The notes beneath the pieces are model-generated. The model did no database searches and was not told the origin of the DNA. It saw nothing but the letters and a program-made list of their open reading frames with translations. DNA of 41,614 nt, taken from NCBI GenBank assembly GCA_963849005.1, contig CAWKGC010000009.1:1-41614 (forward strand), written 5' to 3'. Made by a program: the position numbers and the translations under genes. The stretch's first letter is position 1. Every line of letters begins with the position of its first letter. This document shows positions 7,529-14,870 of this stretch, one piece after another. The DNA comes from CAWKGC01 sp963849005 (GTDB taxonomy: Bacteria; Pseudomonadota; Gammaproteobacteria; Burkholderiales; Usitatibacteraceae).

Positions 7529-8578
7529 GTGAACCTGAGCGACTTCGATTACGCCTTGCCGCCGGAGTTGATCGCGCAAATCCCTGCGAAGGAGCGCGCG
7601 GCGAGCCGCTTGCTGCACCTCGATCGCGTGACCGGCTCTCTCGAGGACCGCCAGTTCCGCAGCTTGCCCGAGCTGATTGCGCCGGGCGATCTCCTCGTCT
7701 TCAACGACACCCGCGTCATCAAGGCGCGGCTGCACGGCGTCAAGGCAACCGGTGGCGCTGTGGAGGTGCTCATCGAGCGCGTGCTCGATCACCAGCGCGC
7801 GCTGGCCCAGGTGCGCGCGAGCAAGACGCCGAGGGCGGGATCGAAGCTCACGCTCGCGGGCGCCTTCGAGGCCACGGTGCTCGGCCGCCACGACGATCTT
7901 TTCGAACTGCGCTTCGAAGGCGTGGGCTCGGTGCTCGACCGCCTTGCGCGCCACGGCGCCGTGCCCTTGCCGCCGTACATCACGCATGCGCCTGATGCTT
8001 CGGACGAGTCGCGCTACCAGACGGTGTTTGCCAGGACGCCCGGCGCGGTGGCGGCGCCGACCGCGGGGCTGCACTTCGACGAGGCGATGATCGCGCTGCT
8101 GCGATCACGCGGCGTGCACACGGCTTTCGTGACGCTGCATGTCGGCGCCGGCACCTTCCAGCCGGTGCGCGACGACGACATCGCCGCGCATGTGATGCAC
8201 GAGGAGTGGTACGAAGTGCCGCAAGCGACGGTGGACGCCATTGCCGCGGCGAAGCTTCGCGGTGGCTGCATTGTCGCGGTGGGAACCACGACGCTGCGCA
8301 CGCTGGAATCCGCGGCGGCGGGCGGAGGGCTGAAGGCGGGCAGCGGGGAGACGCGGCTCTTCATCCGGCCGGGCTACGCGTTCAAGGTCGTCGATCGGCT
8401 GCTCACCAACTTCCATCTGCCGAAGTCGACGCTGCTGATGCTGGTGTCGGCCTTTGCCGGCACGGACAACATCCGCCGCGCCTATGCCCATGCCGTCGCC
8501 GAACGCTACCGTTTCTTCAGCTACGGCGACGCGATGCTGCTCGAAAGGGAAACGGGGTCAGGTTACATTTCCAGCTGA
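7529..8578 (+). CDS. queA: S-adenosylmethionine:tRNA ribosyltransferase-isomerase QueA
   Basis: QueA transfers and isomerises the ribosyl part of SAM onto 7-aminomethyl-7-deazaguanine in tRNA, making epoxyqueuosine. The 349-residue product shows family sequence throughout: DFDYALPPELIAQIP at the N-terminus, LVFNDTRVIKARL, GAVAAPTAGLHF, TLHVGAGTFQPV, VGTTTLRTLES and TNFHLPKSTLLMLVSAF. The start is GTG 7529, only 7 nt after a perfect TATAAT, so the mRNA is probably leaderless; longer frames run back into the tRNA. The native C-terminus (around FSYGDAMLLER) continues into ETGSGYISS, which is read from an inserted GGGGTCAG repeat that also leads to the TGA. No tgt gene follows, because a leftward DUF2917 gene comes next. 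Confidence 0.95.
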   Translation: MNLSDFDYALPPELIAQIPAKERAASRLLHLDRVTGSLEDRQFRSLPELIAPGDLLVFNDTRVIKARLHGVKATGGAVEVLIERVLDHQRALAQVRASKTPRAGSKLTLAGAFEATVLGRHDDLFELRFEGVGSVLDRLARHGAVPLPPYITHAPDASDESRYQTVFARTPGAVAAPTAGLHFDEAMIALLRSRGVHTAFVTLHVGAGTFQPVRDDDIAAHVMHEEWYEVPQATVDAIAAAKLRGGCIVAVGTTTLRTLESAAAGGGLKAGSGETRLFIRPGYAFKVVDRLLTNFHLPKSTLLMLVSAFAGTDNIRRAYAHAVAERYRFFSYGDAMLLERETGSGYISS

Positions 8579-8685
8579 TGGAAAACGGGGTCAGAGTACA
8601 TTTCCTGCCGAATCGCACAGCGATTCGAATTGCAGGAAATGTACTCTGACCCCGTTTTTTTCGAAATGTACTCTGACCGGTTTTT
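8551..8685. repeat. GGGGTCAG palindromic repeat cluster between queA and the DUF2917 gene
   Basis: A lone arm of the GGTTACATTTCC type sits at 8551-8572 inside the end of queA. A full hairpin follows at 8582-8658: two perfect 27-nt arms (8582-8608 and 8632-8658) around a loop that itself contains AATCG/CGATT. A third, decayed arm in reverse orientation (8663-8685) ends at the stop codon of the leftward gene. It fills the whole gap between two convergent genes. Confidence 0.9.
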
Positions 8686-9167
8686 CAGAAGTAGCGCGGG
8701 TCGCTGTTCATGTAGCCGAGTTGCGCATCGAGGCGGTAGCGGGCCAGGGGCTGTTCACCCGCGCTGTCGTTGATCACGTGGACGCGGCTGGCGATGGCCT
8801 GGTCTTCGAAATCCTTCGCGGCGCGATCGAAGAAGGTCGAGACCGCGCGCAACCCGGAGGCGTACCACGGAGGGTCGATCGGGGCGTGCATCGCCTCCAC
8901 CGGGCCGGAACTGTCGTTTGCCGCGCAGGGAACGTCCTGTTCGCGCAACGTGATGTGCGCGGCGTTCATCGCCTGCACCAGGGTGCGGCCATGGTGCATC
9001 ACGGTGTGGGCCTCGCCGGGCGAGAGCGTGTAGTCGCTCTGTTCGCCTTCTTCGGTGATCCACGCCGAGCCGTCCTGGATGCGGATCTGGGTGCCGCAGG
9101 CGTCTTCGAGGGTGACCAGTTGGCCCGGATCGAGGGCGAGGGCGGCGGAATTGATGTTCAGGTTCAT
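8685..9167 (-). CDS. DUF2917 domain protein
   Basis: A 160-residue protein. Start ATG 9165-9167 has AAGGAG seven nt upstream; the frame is open to 9242 but lacks a comparable site. Residues 1-75 (MNLNINSAALALDPGQ..., GSAWITEEGEQSDYTLSPGEAHTV) match the DUF2917 pattern of a small beta-rich domain with a G-x-x-W-x-T core, possibly cupin-like. The C-terminal half is unassigned and ends in a short R-Y-F tail after YMNSDPR. No signal peptide or membrane helix. It is divergent from a LysR regulator at 9288, an arrangement common for DUF2917 genes in betaproteobacteria as I recall, so it is likely controlled by that regulator. Biochemical role unknown. Confidence 0.75.
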   Translation of the reverse strand: MNLNINSAALALDPGQLVTLEDACGTQIRIQDGSAWITEEGEQSDYTLSPGEAHTVMHHGRTLVQAMNAAHITLREQDVPCAANDSSGPVEAMHAPIDPPWYASGLRAVSTFFDRAAKDFEDQAIASRVHVINDSAGEQPLARYRLDAQLGYMNSDPRYF

Positions 9168-9198
9168 GAGATACTCCTTGCTGGATGCTTCTTGGGAA

Positions 9199-9220
9199 TG
9201 CAAATACGCTTTGATATGCA
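9199..9220. promoter_or_regulatory. candidate LysR-type operator
   Basis: TGCAAAT, an 8-nt spacer and ATATGCA form an interrupted palindrome with 6 of 7 positions matching. It lies in the 120-bp gap between the DUF2917 gene and the divergent LysR gene, where LysR-type regulators normally bind. Inference from position and symmetry only. Confidence 0.4.
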
Positions 9221-9287
9221 GCAATTGTCCCCTACCTGTCACCTTGCCTCAAACGAAAAGGGCGCATGTTTCGCATGAGCCACAGGA

Positions 9288-10238
9288 ATGTCTGAATCCG
9301 CCCGCCCGCTGCCGCCGTTGGACCTGATCCGGGGCTTCGAGGCCGCGGCGCGCCACCTTTCGTTCACCAGGGCGGGCGCGGAACTGTTCCTCACGCAGTC
9401 CGCCGTGAGCCGGCAGATCCAGTCGCTCGAGGAGCAACTCGGCGTGAAGCTCTTCGAGCGCAAGCATCGCGCGCTGGCGCTGACCGAGGCGGGCCAAAGC
9501 TACCTGCGCACCGTATCGGCGGTGCTCGAGCAGTTGCGCGATGCCACGCGCCGGTTGCGCGAAGCCAAGCGCGGCCACGTGCTGACGGTGACGACGACGA
9601 TTTCATTCGCCTCGATGTGGCTGGTGCCGCGGCTTGCGCGCTTTCGCGAATCCAACCCCGATACCGACGTGCGCATCTCGGCGACCGGCGCCGTGGTCGA
9701 CCTCGACCGCGACGGCGTCGACCTCGCTGTCCGCGACCTGCGGGTAGACGCGGCGCCGCCCGACGCGCTGCACCTGATGGGCGAGCAGGTGTGCCCGGTG
9801 TGCAGTCCGGAAGTGGCGGGCGACCGCAAGCATCCGCTCGGCCGGCCCGTGGACCTGAAGCGCCAGACGCTCTTGCACTATCACGACCCGGGCGGGCAGT
9901 CGCCGTGGATTTCGTGGGCGGCGTGGCTCGAGGCGCGCGGGCTCGCGGGGCTGCAGCCGAAGGGAGCGCTGTCTTTCGACTACTACGATCAGGTGATACA
10001 GGCGGCGCGGCTCGGGCAGGGCGTGGCGCTCGGGCGCATGTCGCTGGTGCGCCGCTACGTGAGCGACGGCCAGCTGGTGGTGCTGTTCGACGAGCAGGCC
10101 AACATCGGCCGCGCCTATTACCTCGTCCTGGCGCGCGGCGCTTCGGCGCGCCCGGAAGTGCAGCGTTTCATGGCGTGGATGAAGGACGAGGTGCGCCGCG
10201 AGCGGCTGCCGCTCAAGCCGCGCGTGAAGAAGAAATAA
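9288..10238 (+). CDS. LysR-family transcriptional regulator (GcvA-like)
   Basis: A 316-residue LysR-type regulator. The N-terminal winged helix-turn-helix covers about residues 10-70 (LIRGFEAAARHLSFTRAGAELFLTQSAVSRQIQSLE in family form), followed by a linker helix and a periplasmic-binding-protein-like effector domain to about residue 300. The effector domain carries the GcvA-type features TISFASMWLVPRL and DLAVRDL. The C-terminus is a basic tail KPRVKKK. It is divergent from the DUF2917 gene and probably controls both. The stop codon is followed within 10 nt by a GGGGTCAG hairpin shared with the convergent HNH gene. Effector unknown. Confidence 0.9.
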   Translation: MSESARPLPPLDLIRGFEAAARHLSFTRAGAELFLTQSAVSRQIQSLEEQLGVKLFERKHRALALTEAGQSYLRTVSAVLEQLRDATRRLREAKRGHVLTVTTTISFASMWLVPRLARFRESNPDTDVRISATGAVVDLDRDGVDLAVRDLRVDAAPPDALHLMGEQVCPVCSPEVAGDRKHPLGRPVDLKRQTLLHYHDPGGQSPWISWAAWLEARGLAGLQPKGALSFDYYDQVIQAARLGQGVALGRMSLVRRYVSDGQLVVLFDEQANIGRAYYLVLARGASARPEVQRFMAWMKDEVRRERLPLKPRVKKK

Positions 10239-10244
10239 CGGGAA

Positions 10245-10340
10245 AAAACGGGTCAGAGTACATTTCCTGCCGGATCGCGCAGCGATTCGAATTGCAGGAA
10301 ATGTACTCTGACCCCGCTTTATTGAAAGACTGACCCGTTA
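10245..10340. repeat. GGGGTCAG hairpin between LysR and HNH genes
   Basis: Arms at about 10245-10270 and 10294-10319 pair with one missing G in the left arm (CGGGTCAG). The loop again contains GATCG...CGATT, as in the copy at 8582. A further reversed stub CTGACCCGTTATT (10330-10342) abuts the stop codon of the leftward HNH gene. It lies between convergent genes. Confidence 0.88.
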
Positions 10341-10342
10341 TT

Positions 10343-10921
10343 TCAAGCGGCGTGCAGGCGCGAGTTCGCCGAGACGTGCTGCTTCAGGAACTCCATCTGG
10401 TCGGCGAGGATCTTGCGGTTGGCCAGTATCAGGAACTCGGCGCGGTTCGGGATGTACGGCGCATACAGCAACTGCAGCCGCGTCTCCTCGATGCGGTGGT
10501 TGCCCTTCTTCTGGTTGCAGTTGCGGCACGCCGTGACGACGTTCATCCACGTGTCGGTGCCGCCGCGCGACATCGGCACGATGTGGTCGCAGGTGAGCCT
10601 GAGCGCGACGAAATCGCCGCCGCAGTAGGCGCAGACGTTGCGGTCGCGCTGGAAGAGCTCGCGGTTGTTGAGCGGCGGCACCTGGCCGAAGCCCTTGATC
10701 GCCATCGCCTTGCCCTTGATGGCGATGATCGAATTGGCCGTGATGCGCGAGATCTCGCCCGACAGGCGCGACCGTCCGCCGCGCACGGTGAACGCCTCGG
10801 AGCCGGTTTCCCAGGCAATGCGCTCCTTGGCGTAGTACCAGACCGCCTGTTGCCACGTGACCCAGCGATGCGGCACGCCATGCTGGTCGAGGGTCAGGAT
10901 GAGGGGCATCGATCGGTTCAT
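10343..10921 (-). CDS. HNH endonuclease
   Basis: A 192-residue protein. From residue 90 it has a full HNH domain: a zinc-type pair C-A-Y-C (97-100), the core CDHIVPMSRGG with His113, then N-x-V-x-A-C-R-N-C (132-135) and NQKKG. The N-terminal 80 residues (ILTLDQHGVPHRWVTWQQAV, TVRGGRSRLSGEISRI) match a stand-alone bacterial HNH group often found as a single chromosomal gene. Start ATG 10919-10921 (MNRSMPLIL) is preferred; ATG 10907-10909 is also possible, and neither has a clear Shine-Dalgarno. It is not next to a methylase or restriction partner, so a housekeeping DNA role is as likely as defence. Divergent from ppa. Confidence 0.85.
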   Translation of the reverse strand: MNRSMPLILTLDQHGVPHRWVTWQQAVWYYAKERIAWETGSEAFTVRGGRSRLSGEISRITANSIIAIKGKAMAIKGFGQVPPLNNRELFQRDRNVCAYCGGDFVALRLTCDHIVPMSRGGTDTWMNVVTACRNCNQKKGNHRIEETRLQLLYAPYIPNRAEFLILANRKILADQMEFLKQHVSANSRLHAA

Positions 10922-11027
10922 TTGGCCAGCCAATTCCGTTACTTGGAGTATCCTGCCGAGAACTTGCCACAACTCTACCAAATTCCCATTGCTCGTGCAG
11001 TCTTGCCCTTAGTAAGCCCCCACTGAC

Positions 11028-11576
11028 ATGAACCTCGACCGCGTCAACACCGGCAACGACGTGCCGCACGAAATCAACGTCGTCATCGAGATCCCGATGA
11101 ACTCGGACCCGATCAAGTACGAGCTCGACAAGCAGACCGGCGCGATGTTCGTCGACCGCTTCGTCTCGACCGCGATGCACTATCCCTGCAACTACGGCTA
11201 CATCCCGCACACGCTCGCCGACGACGGCGACCCGGCCGATGTCCTCGTGGTGACGCCGTTTCCGGTGATGCCAGGAGTGGTGGTGCGCTGCCGGCCGGTG
11301 GGGATGCTCGCCATGACCGACGAGGCGGGCGGCGACACCAAGCTGCTCGCGGTGCCGATCGACAAGCTCTCGCCGCTTTACCGTGACGTGAAGTCGCCGC
11401 AGGACTTCGCGCCGCTGGTGCTCGACCAGATCCAGCACTTCTTCGCGCACTACAAGGACCTCGAGCCCGGCAAGTGGGTGAAGATCGAGGGCTGGAAGGA
11501 CGCCGATGCCGCCAAGCGGGAGATCGTCCAGAGCGTCGAGCGCTACAGCAAGGCCGATCCCAAGCCGGCCTATTAG
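11028..11576 (+). CDS. ppa: inorganic pyrophosphatase, family I
   Basis: A soluble, Mg-dependent pyrophosphatase that hydrolyses PPi to two phosphates and so pulls biosynthetic reactions forward. Its 182 residues match the usual bacterial size. Active-site sequence is clear: EIPMNSDPIKYELDK (21-35), MHYPCNYGYIP (50-60) and the metal-binding DGDPADVL (66-73), then KLLAVPIDK and HFFAHYKDLEPGKWVKI. ATG 11028 is the first Met before the conserved start; it lies close to the divergent HNH gene and has no strong Shine-Dalgarno. A repeat hairpin follows 30 nt after the stop. Confidence 0.97.
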   Translation: MNLDRVNTGNDVPHEINVVIEIPMNSDPIKYELDKQTGAMFVDRFVSTAMHYPCNYGYIPHTLADDGDPADVLVVTPFPVMPGVVVRCRPVGMLAMTDEAGGDTKLLAVPIDKLSPLYRDVKSPQDFAPLVLDQIQHFFAHYKDLEPGKWVKIEGWKDADAAKREIVQSVERYSKADPKPAY

Positions 11577-11606
11577 TAAGCGCGCGGTCATTGCCGCGAC
11601 AAAGCT

Positions 11607-11700
11607 GGGGTCAGAGACGTAATACTTCGTCGTCGTTCCGGACTTGGCCGGGAATCCGGAAGTATTACGTCTCTGACCCCGAATTGCGTCTCTGACCCCG
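11607..11700. repeat. GGGGTCAG hairpin (third arm type) with a second repeat family nested in its loop
   Basis: Perfect 22-nt arms 11607-11628 and 11659-11680 start GGGGTCAGAGACGTAATAC. The 30-nt loop contains CGTCGTTCCGGACTTGGCC, a member of the CGTCATTCCGGGCTTGACC family seen at 26593 and 33124. A stray extra arm end (GCGTCTCTGACCCCG, 11686-11700) follows. It lies between ppa and the DUF1223 gene, both rightward. Confidence 0.88.
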
Positions 11701-11711
11701 GTTTCCTCGCC

Positions 11712-12482
11712 ATGAAAACTGTTTCGGCCCTGACCCTGTTGATGGTTCTCGCTTCCCAGTCCGCCGTCGCCGCCGAATGCAGCGCGCGCACGGGCGAGAA
11801 GACCACTGCGCTCATCGAGCTCTATACCTCGGAGGGCTGCGACAGTTGCCCGCCTGCGGACAAGTGGCTTTCCGCGCTGAACGTCGATGCGGGCCGCGCG
11901 GTGCCGCTGGCGCTCCACGTCGATTACTGGGACTACATCGGCTGGAAGGATCCTTACGGCAGCCCCGACCACTCGGCGCGGCAGCGCGAAGCGGTGCGCC
12001 TCGCCAACGGCCGCGTGTCCTACACGCCGCAGGTGATGGTGAGCGGCCGCGATGCCCGCAGCTGGGGCCGCGATGGCGACTTCAGGGCGACGCTCGATGC
12101 CGTGAACGCGAGGCCGGCCCGCGCCGACATCGCCCTCAGCGCATCGGCGCAGGGTTCCGGCGTCAAGCTCGAAGTCGCGGCGGAGGTTAAGGATCGCGCC
12201 ATGGCGACGGAGAACGCGCTCTTCCTTGCGATCACCGAGGACAAGCTCGTGAGCGCGGTGAAGGCCGGCGAGAACCGCGGCGAGACGCTGCGTCACGACT
12301 ATGTGGTGCGCGAACTGCGCAGCCTGCAGCGCTTCGACGCCAGCGGCCTGCAGCGCGCGGTCGAAACGATCACGCTCAAGCCCGAGTGGAAGGCGAAGGA
12401 CCTCTCGGCAGTGGCCTTCGTGCAGAACCGCCGCACCGGTGAAATCGTTCAGGCGCTGAAGCTGCCGCTCTGCGCGAAATAA
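11712..12482 (+). CDS. DUF1223 thioredoxin-fold secreted protein
   Basis: A 256-residue exported protein. A signal peptide (MKTVSALTLLMVLASQSAVAA) is cut near residue 21. The mature part opens with IELYTSEGCDSCPPAD; CDSC at residues 43-46 is in the place of a thioredoxin active site, and SYTPQVMV carries the cis-proline-like position. This is the DUF1223 pattern. Members are thought to be periplasmic or membrane-associated thiol proteins, but no substrate is established. The start ATG lies just after a repeat arm, so repeat insertion may have changed the promoter. The stop TAA runs into a truncated AGGGGTCA shared with the convergent exporter gene. Confidence 0.85.
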   Translation: MKTVSALTLLMVLASQSAVAAECSARTGEKTTALIELYTSEGCDSCPPADKWLSALNVDAGRAVPLALHVDYWDYIGWKDPYGSPDHSARQREAVRLANGRVSYTPQVMVSGRDARSWGRDGDFRATLDAVNARPARADIALSASAQGSGVKLEVAAEVKDRAMATENALFLAITEDKLVSAVKAGENRGETLRHDYVVRELRSLQRFDASGLQRAVETITLKPEWKAKDLSAVAFVQNRRTGEIVQALKLPLCAK

Positions 12483-12487
12483 AGGGG

Positions 12488-13372
12488 TCAGTCCACCGGA
12501 TTGCCGACGGGCCGAAGTCCCAGCCAACCGAGCAGCGCGAGCGCAATCCCGATCATCACCATGCCCGCCAGTTCCACAGGCGGCGGGCGTTCGCCAAGTT
12601 GCAGCCACGAGGCGATCACCGCGATGCACGGTATCGCCAGCGCGTTCAGCCCGGCAATGCCGGCCTTGGTGTGCGAGAGCACGAAGGTCCACAGCCACCA
12701 GCCGATCGCCGTGGCGAAGATCGCCGAAAAAAGCAGCGCAACCACGAACTCGCCGTTCCATTGCACCGGCCGGTCGCTGAACGCGAGCGAGAACAGCATC
12801 AGCGGCACGAAGCCGAACAGCAGGTGCCACGCGGTAAGCACGAGCGGGTCGGCGCCGGGTGTCGGCCAGCGTTTCGAGATCACGGAGGACAGCGCCCAGG
12901 CGGCCCCGCCCGCCACCGCCAGCAGGCTGCCGCCGAGGCTGCCGAGCTGCCACGGGGCGATGATCAGCGTGAGGCCGGCGAAAGCCAGTGCCACGGCCAG
13001 CCACTGCGCGCCGCGCATGCGCTCATGCAACAGCAGGTGGGCGAAGACGATCATCCAGAACGGCATCGTGAAAACCAGAACCGAGGTCTTGCCCGGGCCG
13101 GCCGCCACCAGCGCCAGGTGCGATAGCGAGACGAACACGCCGACCTGGATGACGCCGACGACGATCGTCCTGCGATAGTTGGCCAGCGCCACCTTGCGGC
13201 CAGTCGCAAGAGCGATGGCAAAGAGCACGATCGCGGCGATCCCGACCCGCAGCGAGGCAAAGTCGAACGGCGCCGCGTGGCGCAATGCGATCTTCATCAC
13301 CACCCACGAATAGCCCCAGACGAGGCACATGGCGACGAGGGCGGTGAGGGCGGTGGCGCGGGAGGGCTTCAA
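12488..13372 (-). CDS. EamA/DMT-family permease
   Basis: A 294-residue integral membrane protein with ten predicted helices in two five-helix halves, typical of EamA drug/metabolite transporters (WGYSWVVMKIAL near the N-terminus; GGSLLAVAGGAAWALSSVISKRW opening the second half). These are usually exporters of amino acids or other small metabolites; the substrate cannot be read from sequence. The start is TTG 13370-13372 giving a basic N-terminus; ATG 13328-13330 would cut into the first helix. The stop TGA is the TGA of a TGACCCC stub, so a repeat end overlaps the stop codon. Divergent from the GNAT gene. Confidence 0.87.
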   Translation of the reverse strand: MKPSRATALTALVAMCLVWGYSWVVMKIALRHAAPFDFASLRVGIAAIVLFAIALATGRKVALANYRRTIVVGVIQVGVFVSLSHLALVAAGPGKTSVLVFTMPFWMIVFAHLLLHERMRGAQWLAVALAFAGLTLIIAPWQLGSLGGSLLAVAGGAAWALSSVISKRWPTPGADPLVLTAWHLLFGFVPLMLFSLAFSDRPVQWNGEFVVALLFSAIFATAIGWWLWTFVLSHTKAGIAGLNALAIPCIAVIASWLQLGERPPPVELAGMVMIGIALALLGWLGLRPVGNPVD

Positions 13373-13431
13373 TTCCGATGGGTAGAATGACGATCGCGCC
13401 CGTTTCAGGCGCGATGCGAAGCCACTCTAAC

Positions 13432-13866
13432 ATGCCGACCCGGTCCGACTTCTCCGTGCGCCTCGTCGATTGGCGCGATTCTTCCCACGTGCTTTCGCAC
13501 ATCCGCACGGTGGTGTTCGTCGGCGAGCAGCAGGTGCCGCCCGAGCTCGAGATGGACGGGCGCGATGGCGAGTGCGTCCATGTGCTTGCCGAGACCGCTG
13601 CAGGCAAGGCGGTCGGCACGGGGCGATTGATGCCGGACGGCCGCATCGGCCGCATGGCGGTGCTTGGCGAATGGCGCGGCTCGGGTGTCGGAGGCGCAAT
13701 GCTGCGGGCGCTGATGGAGGAGGCAAAACGCCGGGGCTTCGGCGAGGTCTACCTGCATTCGCAAAGCCATGCGCGGGACTTCTACCTGCGGCACGGCTTC
13801 GTCGCCGAGGGCGAAGAGTACGAGGAGGCGGGCATCCCGCACATCGCGATGCGCGCCTCGCTCTAG
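13432..13866 (+). CDS. GNAT-family N-acetyltransferase
   Basis: A 144-residue acetyltransferase. The acetyl-CoA site is visible as RMAVLGEWRGSGVGGAML (motif A, pattern R/Q-x-x-G-x-G/A), with HSQSHARDFYLRHGF as motif B. The N-terminus (RLVDWRDSSHVLSHIRTVVFVGEQQVPPELEMDGRD) resembles the ElaA/YjcF-like group, which acts on small unknown substrates. ATG 13432 is chosen because it opens directly on the conserved region; the frame extends to 13378 but over unlike sequence. No Shine-Dalgarno is seen. It is followed by the largest repeat cluster of the window and converges on ygfZ. Confidence 0.85.
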   Translation: MPTRSDFSVRLVDWRDSSHVLSHIRTVVFVGEQQVPPELEMDGRDGECVHVLAETAAGKAVGTGRLMPDGRIGRMAVLGEWRGSGVGGAMLRALMEEAKRRGFGEVYLHSQSHARDFYLRHGFVAEGEEYEEAGIPHIAMRASL

Positions 13867-13868
13867 AG

Positions 13869-14024
13869 GAAGAAATCGGGGTCAGAGTACATTTCGAGGA
13901 AAACGGGGTCAGAGTACATTTCCTGCCAAATCGCACAGCGAATCGAACTTCAGGAAATGTACTCTGACCCCGTTTTCTACGGCAGGAAATGTACTCTGAC
14001 CCCGATTTCTTCTGACCCCGTTTT
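13869..14024. repeat. nested double GGGGTCAG hairpin between GNAT and ygfZ
   Basis: An outer pair of perfect 27-nt arms (13869-13895 and 13986-14012, GAAGAAATCGGGGTCAG...) encloses an inner hairpin (about 13899-13925 with 13951-13977). The inner loop has the same ATCG-cacag-CGA core as at 8582. A last stub TCTGACCCCGTTTT (14011-14024) abuts the ygfZ stop TAG. This reads as one copy inserted inside another. Confidence 0.9.
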
Positions 14025-14858
14025 CTATTTGATCGCGTAGGGCAGCGGCAGGATTTCCAGGGGCGTTCCCTGTGGCGACGCGAGCTTGAGGTCGTCGATG
14101 GCGATGGCTTCCAGCTGCGCCACGACCAGCGCTTCCCAGCCGCCTTCAGGCGATGCCGCGACGTTGGCGACCATGCCGGCGGATTGTTCGCCGAAAGTGC
14201 TGCTGTAGACACTGGTGCCGGGCGCGCAGGCGACGCTGGAAGCGACGCGCACCATGCGCCGCTTCAGCCCGCCGCGATACTGCATGCGCGCGACGATCTC
14301 CTGTCCCGGATAGCAGCCTTTCTTGAAGTTCACGCCGCCGATCAACTCGAAGTTGGCCATCTGCGGCACGAACTGGTCCTGCGTTTCCGGCACGACGACG
14401 AGGATGCCGGCGCGGATCAGCGCAAGCGACCATGCTTCGAAGCCTGCAGCGCGACCCGATGGCGCCGCGCCATCGATCACGACGCCATGGTCGGCCCCGA
14501 GCGCGAAAGCCCCTTCCGGCAGCGCGCCGCCCCAGACGCCGAAGTGCGAAACCGTGGCCGAGAAATTCTCCAGCTTCACCTTGCTGCGCAGGACGAACAT
14601 CTGCAGCCGCTTCTGGAATCCCTCGCGCAGCGCCATCGGCAGCATCAGGAAATAGCCCTCCTTGCCGCGCGCCAGCACGAACGTCGCCAGCAACCGGCCC
14701 TTCGGCGAGCACCAGCCGTTCCAGTGCGCCTCGCCGGGCTTGAGCGCGAGGACGTCGTTGGTGAACTGGCCGTGAAGGAAGGCGGCGGCGTCGTCACCCG
14801 AAACCGCGATCAGTGCGTTGTCGGGGAACAGGTTGCAAGTGAAGGGCGTGTCGGGCAT
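14025..14858 (-). CDS. ygfZ: tRNA-modifying/folate-binding protein YgfZ
   Basis: A 277-residue YgfZ-type protein, a folate-dependent factor that supports iron-sulfur cluster enzymes and MiaB-type tRNA modification. The family signature K-G-C-Y-P-G-Q-E is present with Cys182, followed by IVARMQYRGGLKRRM. The N-terminus (IAVSGDDAAAFLHGQFTNDV) and WNGWCSPKGRLLATF match the GcvT-like fold. Start ATG 14856-14858; the frame remains open far upstream only as an antisense shadow of ygfX. A TATACT -10 (14896-14901, minus) inside the start of ygfX would give a leader of about 30 nt. No strong Shine-Dalgarno. Confidence 0.94.
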   Translation of the reverse strand: MPDTPFTCNLFPDNALIAVSGDDAAAFLHGQFTNDVLALKPGEAHWNGWCSPKGRLLATFVLARGKEGYFLMLPMALREGFQKRLQMFVLRSKVKLENFSATVSHFGVWGGALPEGAFALGADHGVVIDGAAPSGRAAGFEAWSLALIRAGILVVVPETQDQFVPQMANFELIGGVNFKKGCYPGQEIVARMQYRGGLKRRMVRVASSVACAPGTSVYSSTFGEQSAGMVANVAASPEGGWEALVVAQLEAIAIDDLKLASPQGTPLEILPLPYAIK

Positions 14859-14870
14859 CGGGGGGAGCAG

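Noticed and set aside
10343..10921. HNH protein as part of a restriction or defence island
   Set aside because: Neighbours are LysR and ppa, with no methylase, helicase or toxin-like gene nearby.
10338..13004. An 888-codon minus-strand frame
   Set aside because: It crosses ppa and the DUF1223 gene antisense and the HNH and EamA genes out of frame, and reads through repeats; real genes account for the whole stretch.
8582..14012. Repeats as a possible CRISPR array
   Set aside because: Copies are kilobases apart, palindromic and lack regular spacers; no cas genes are present.
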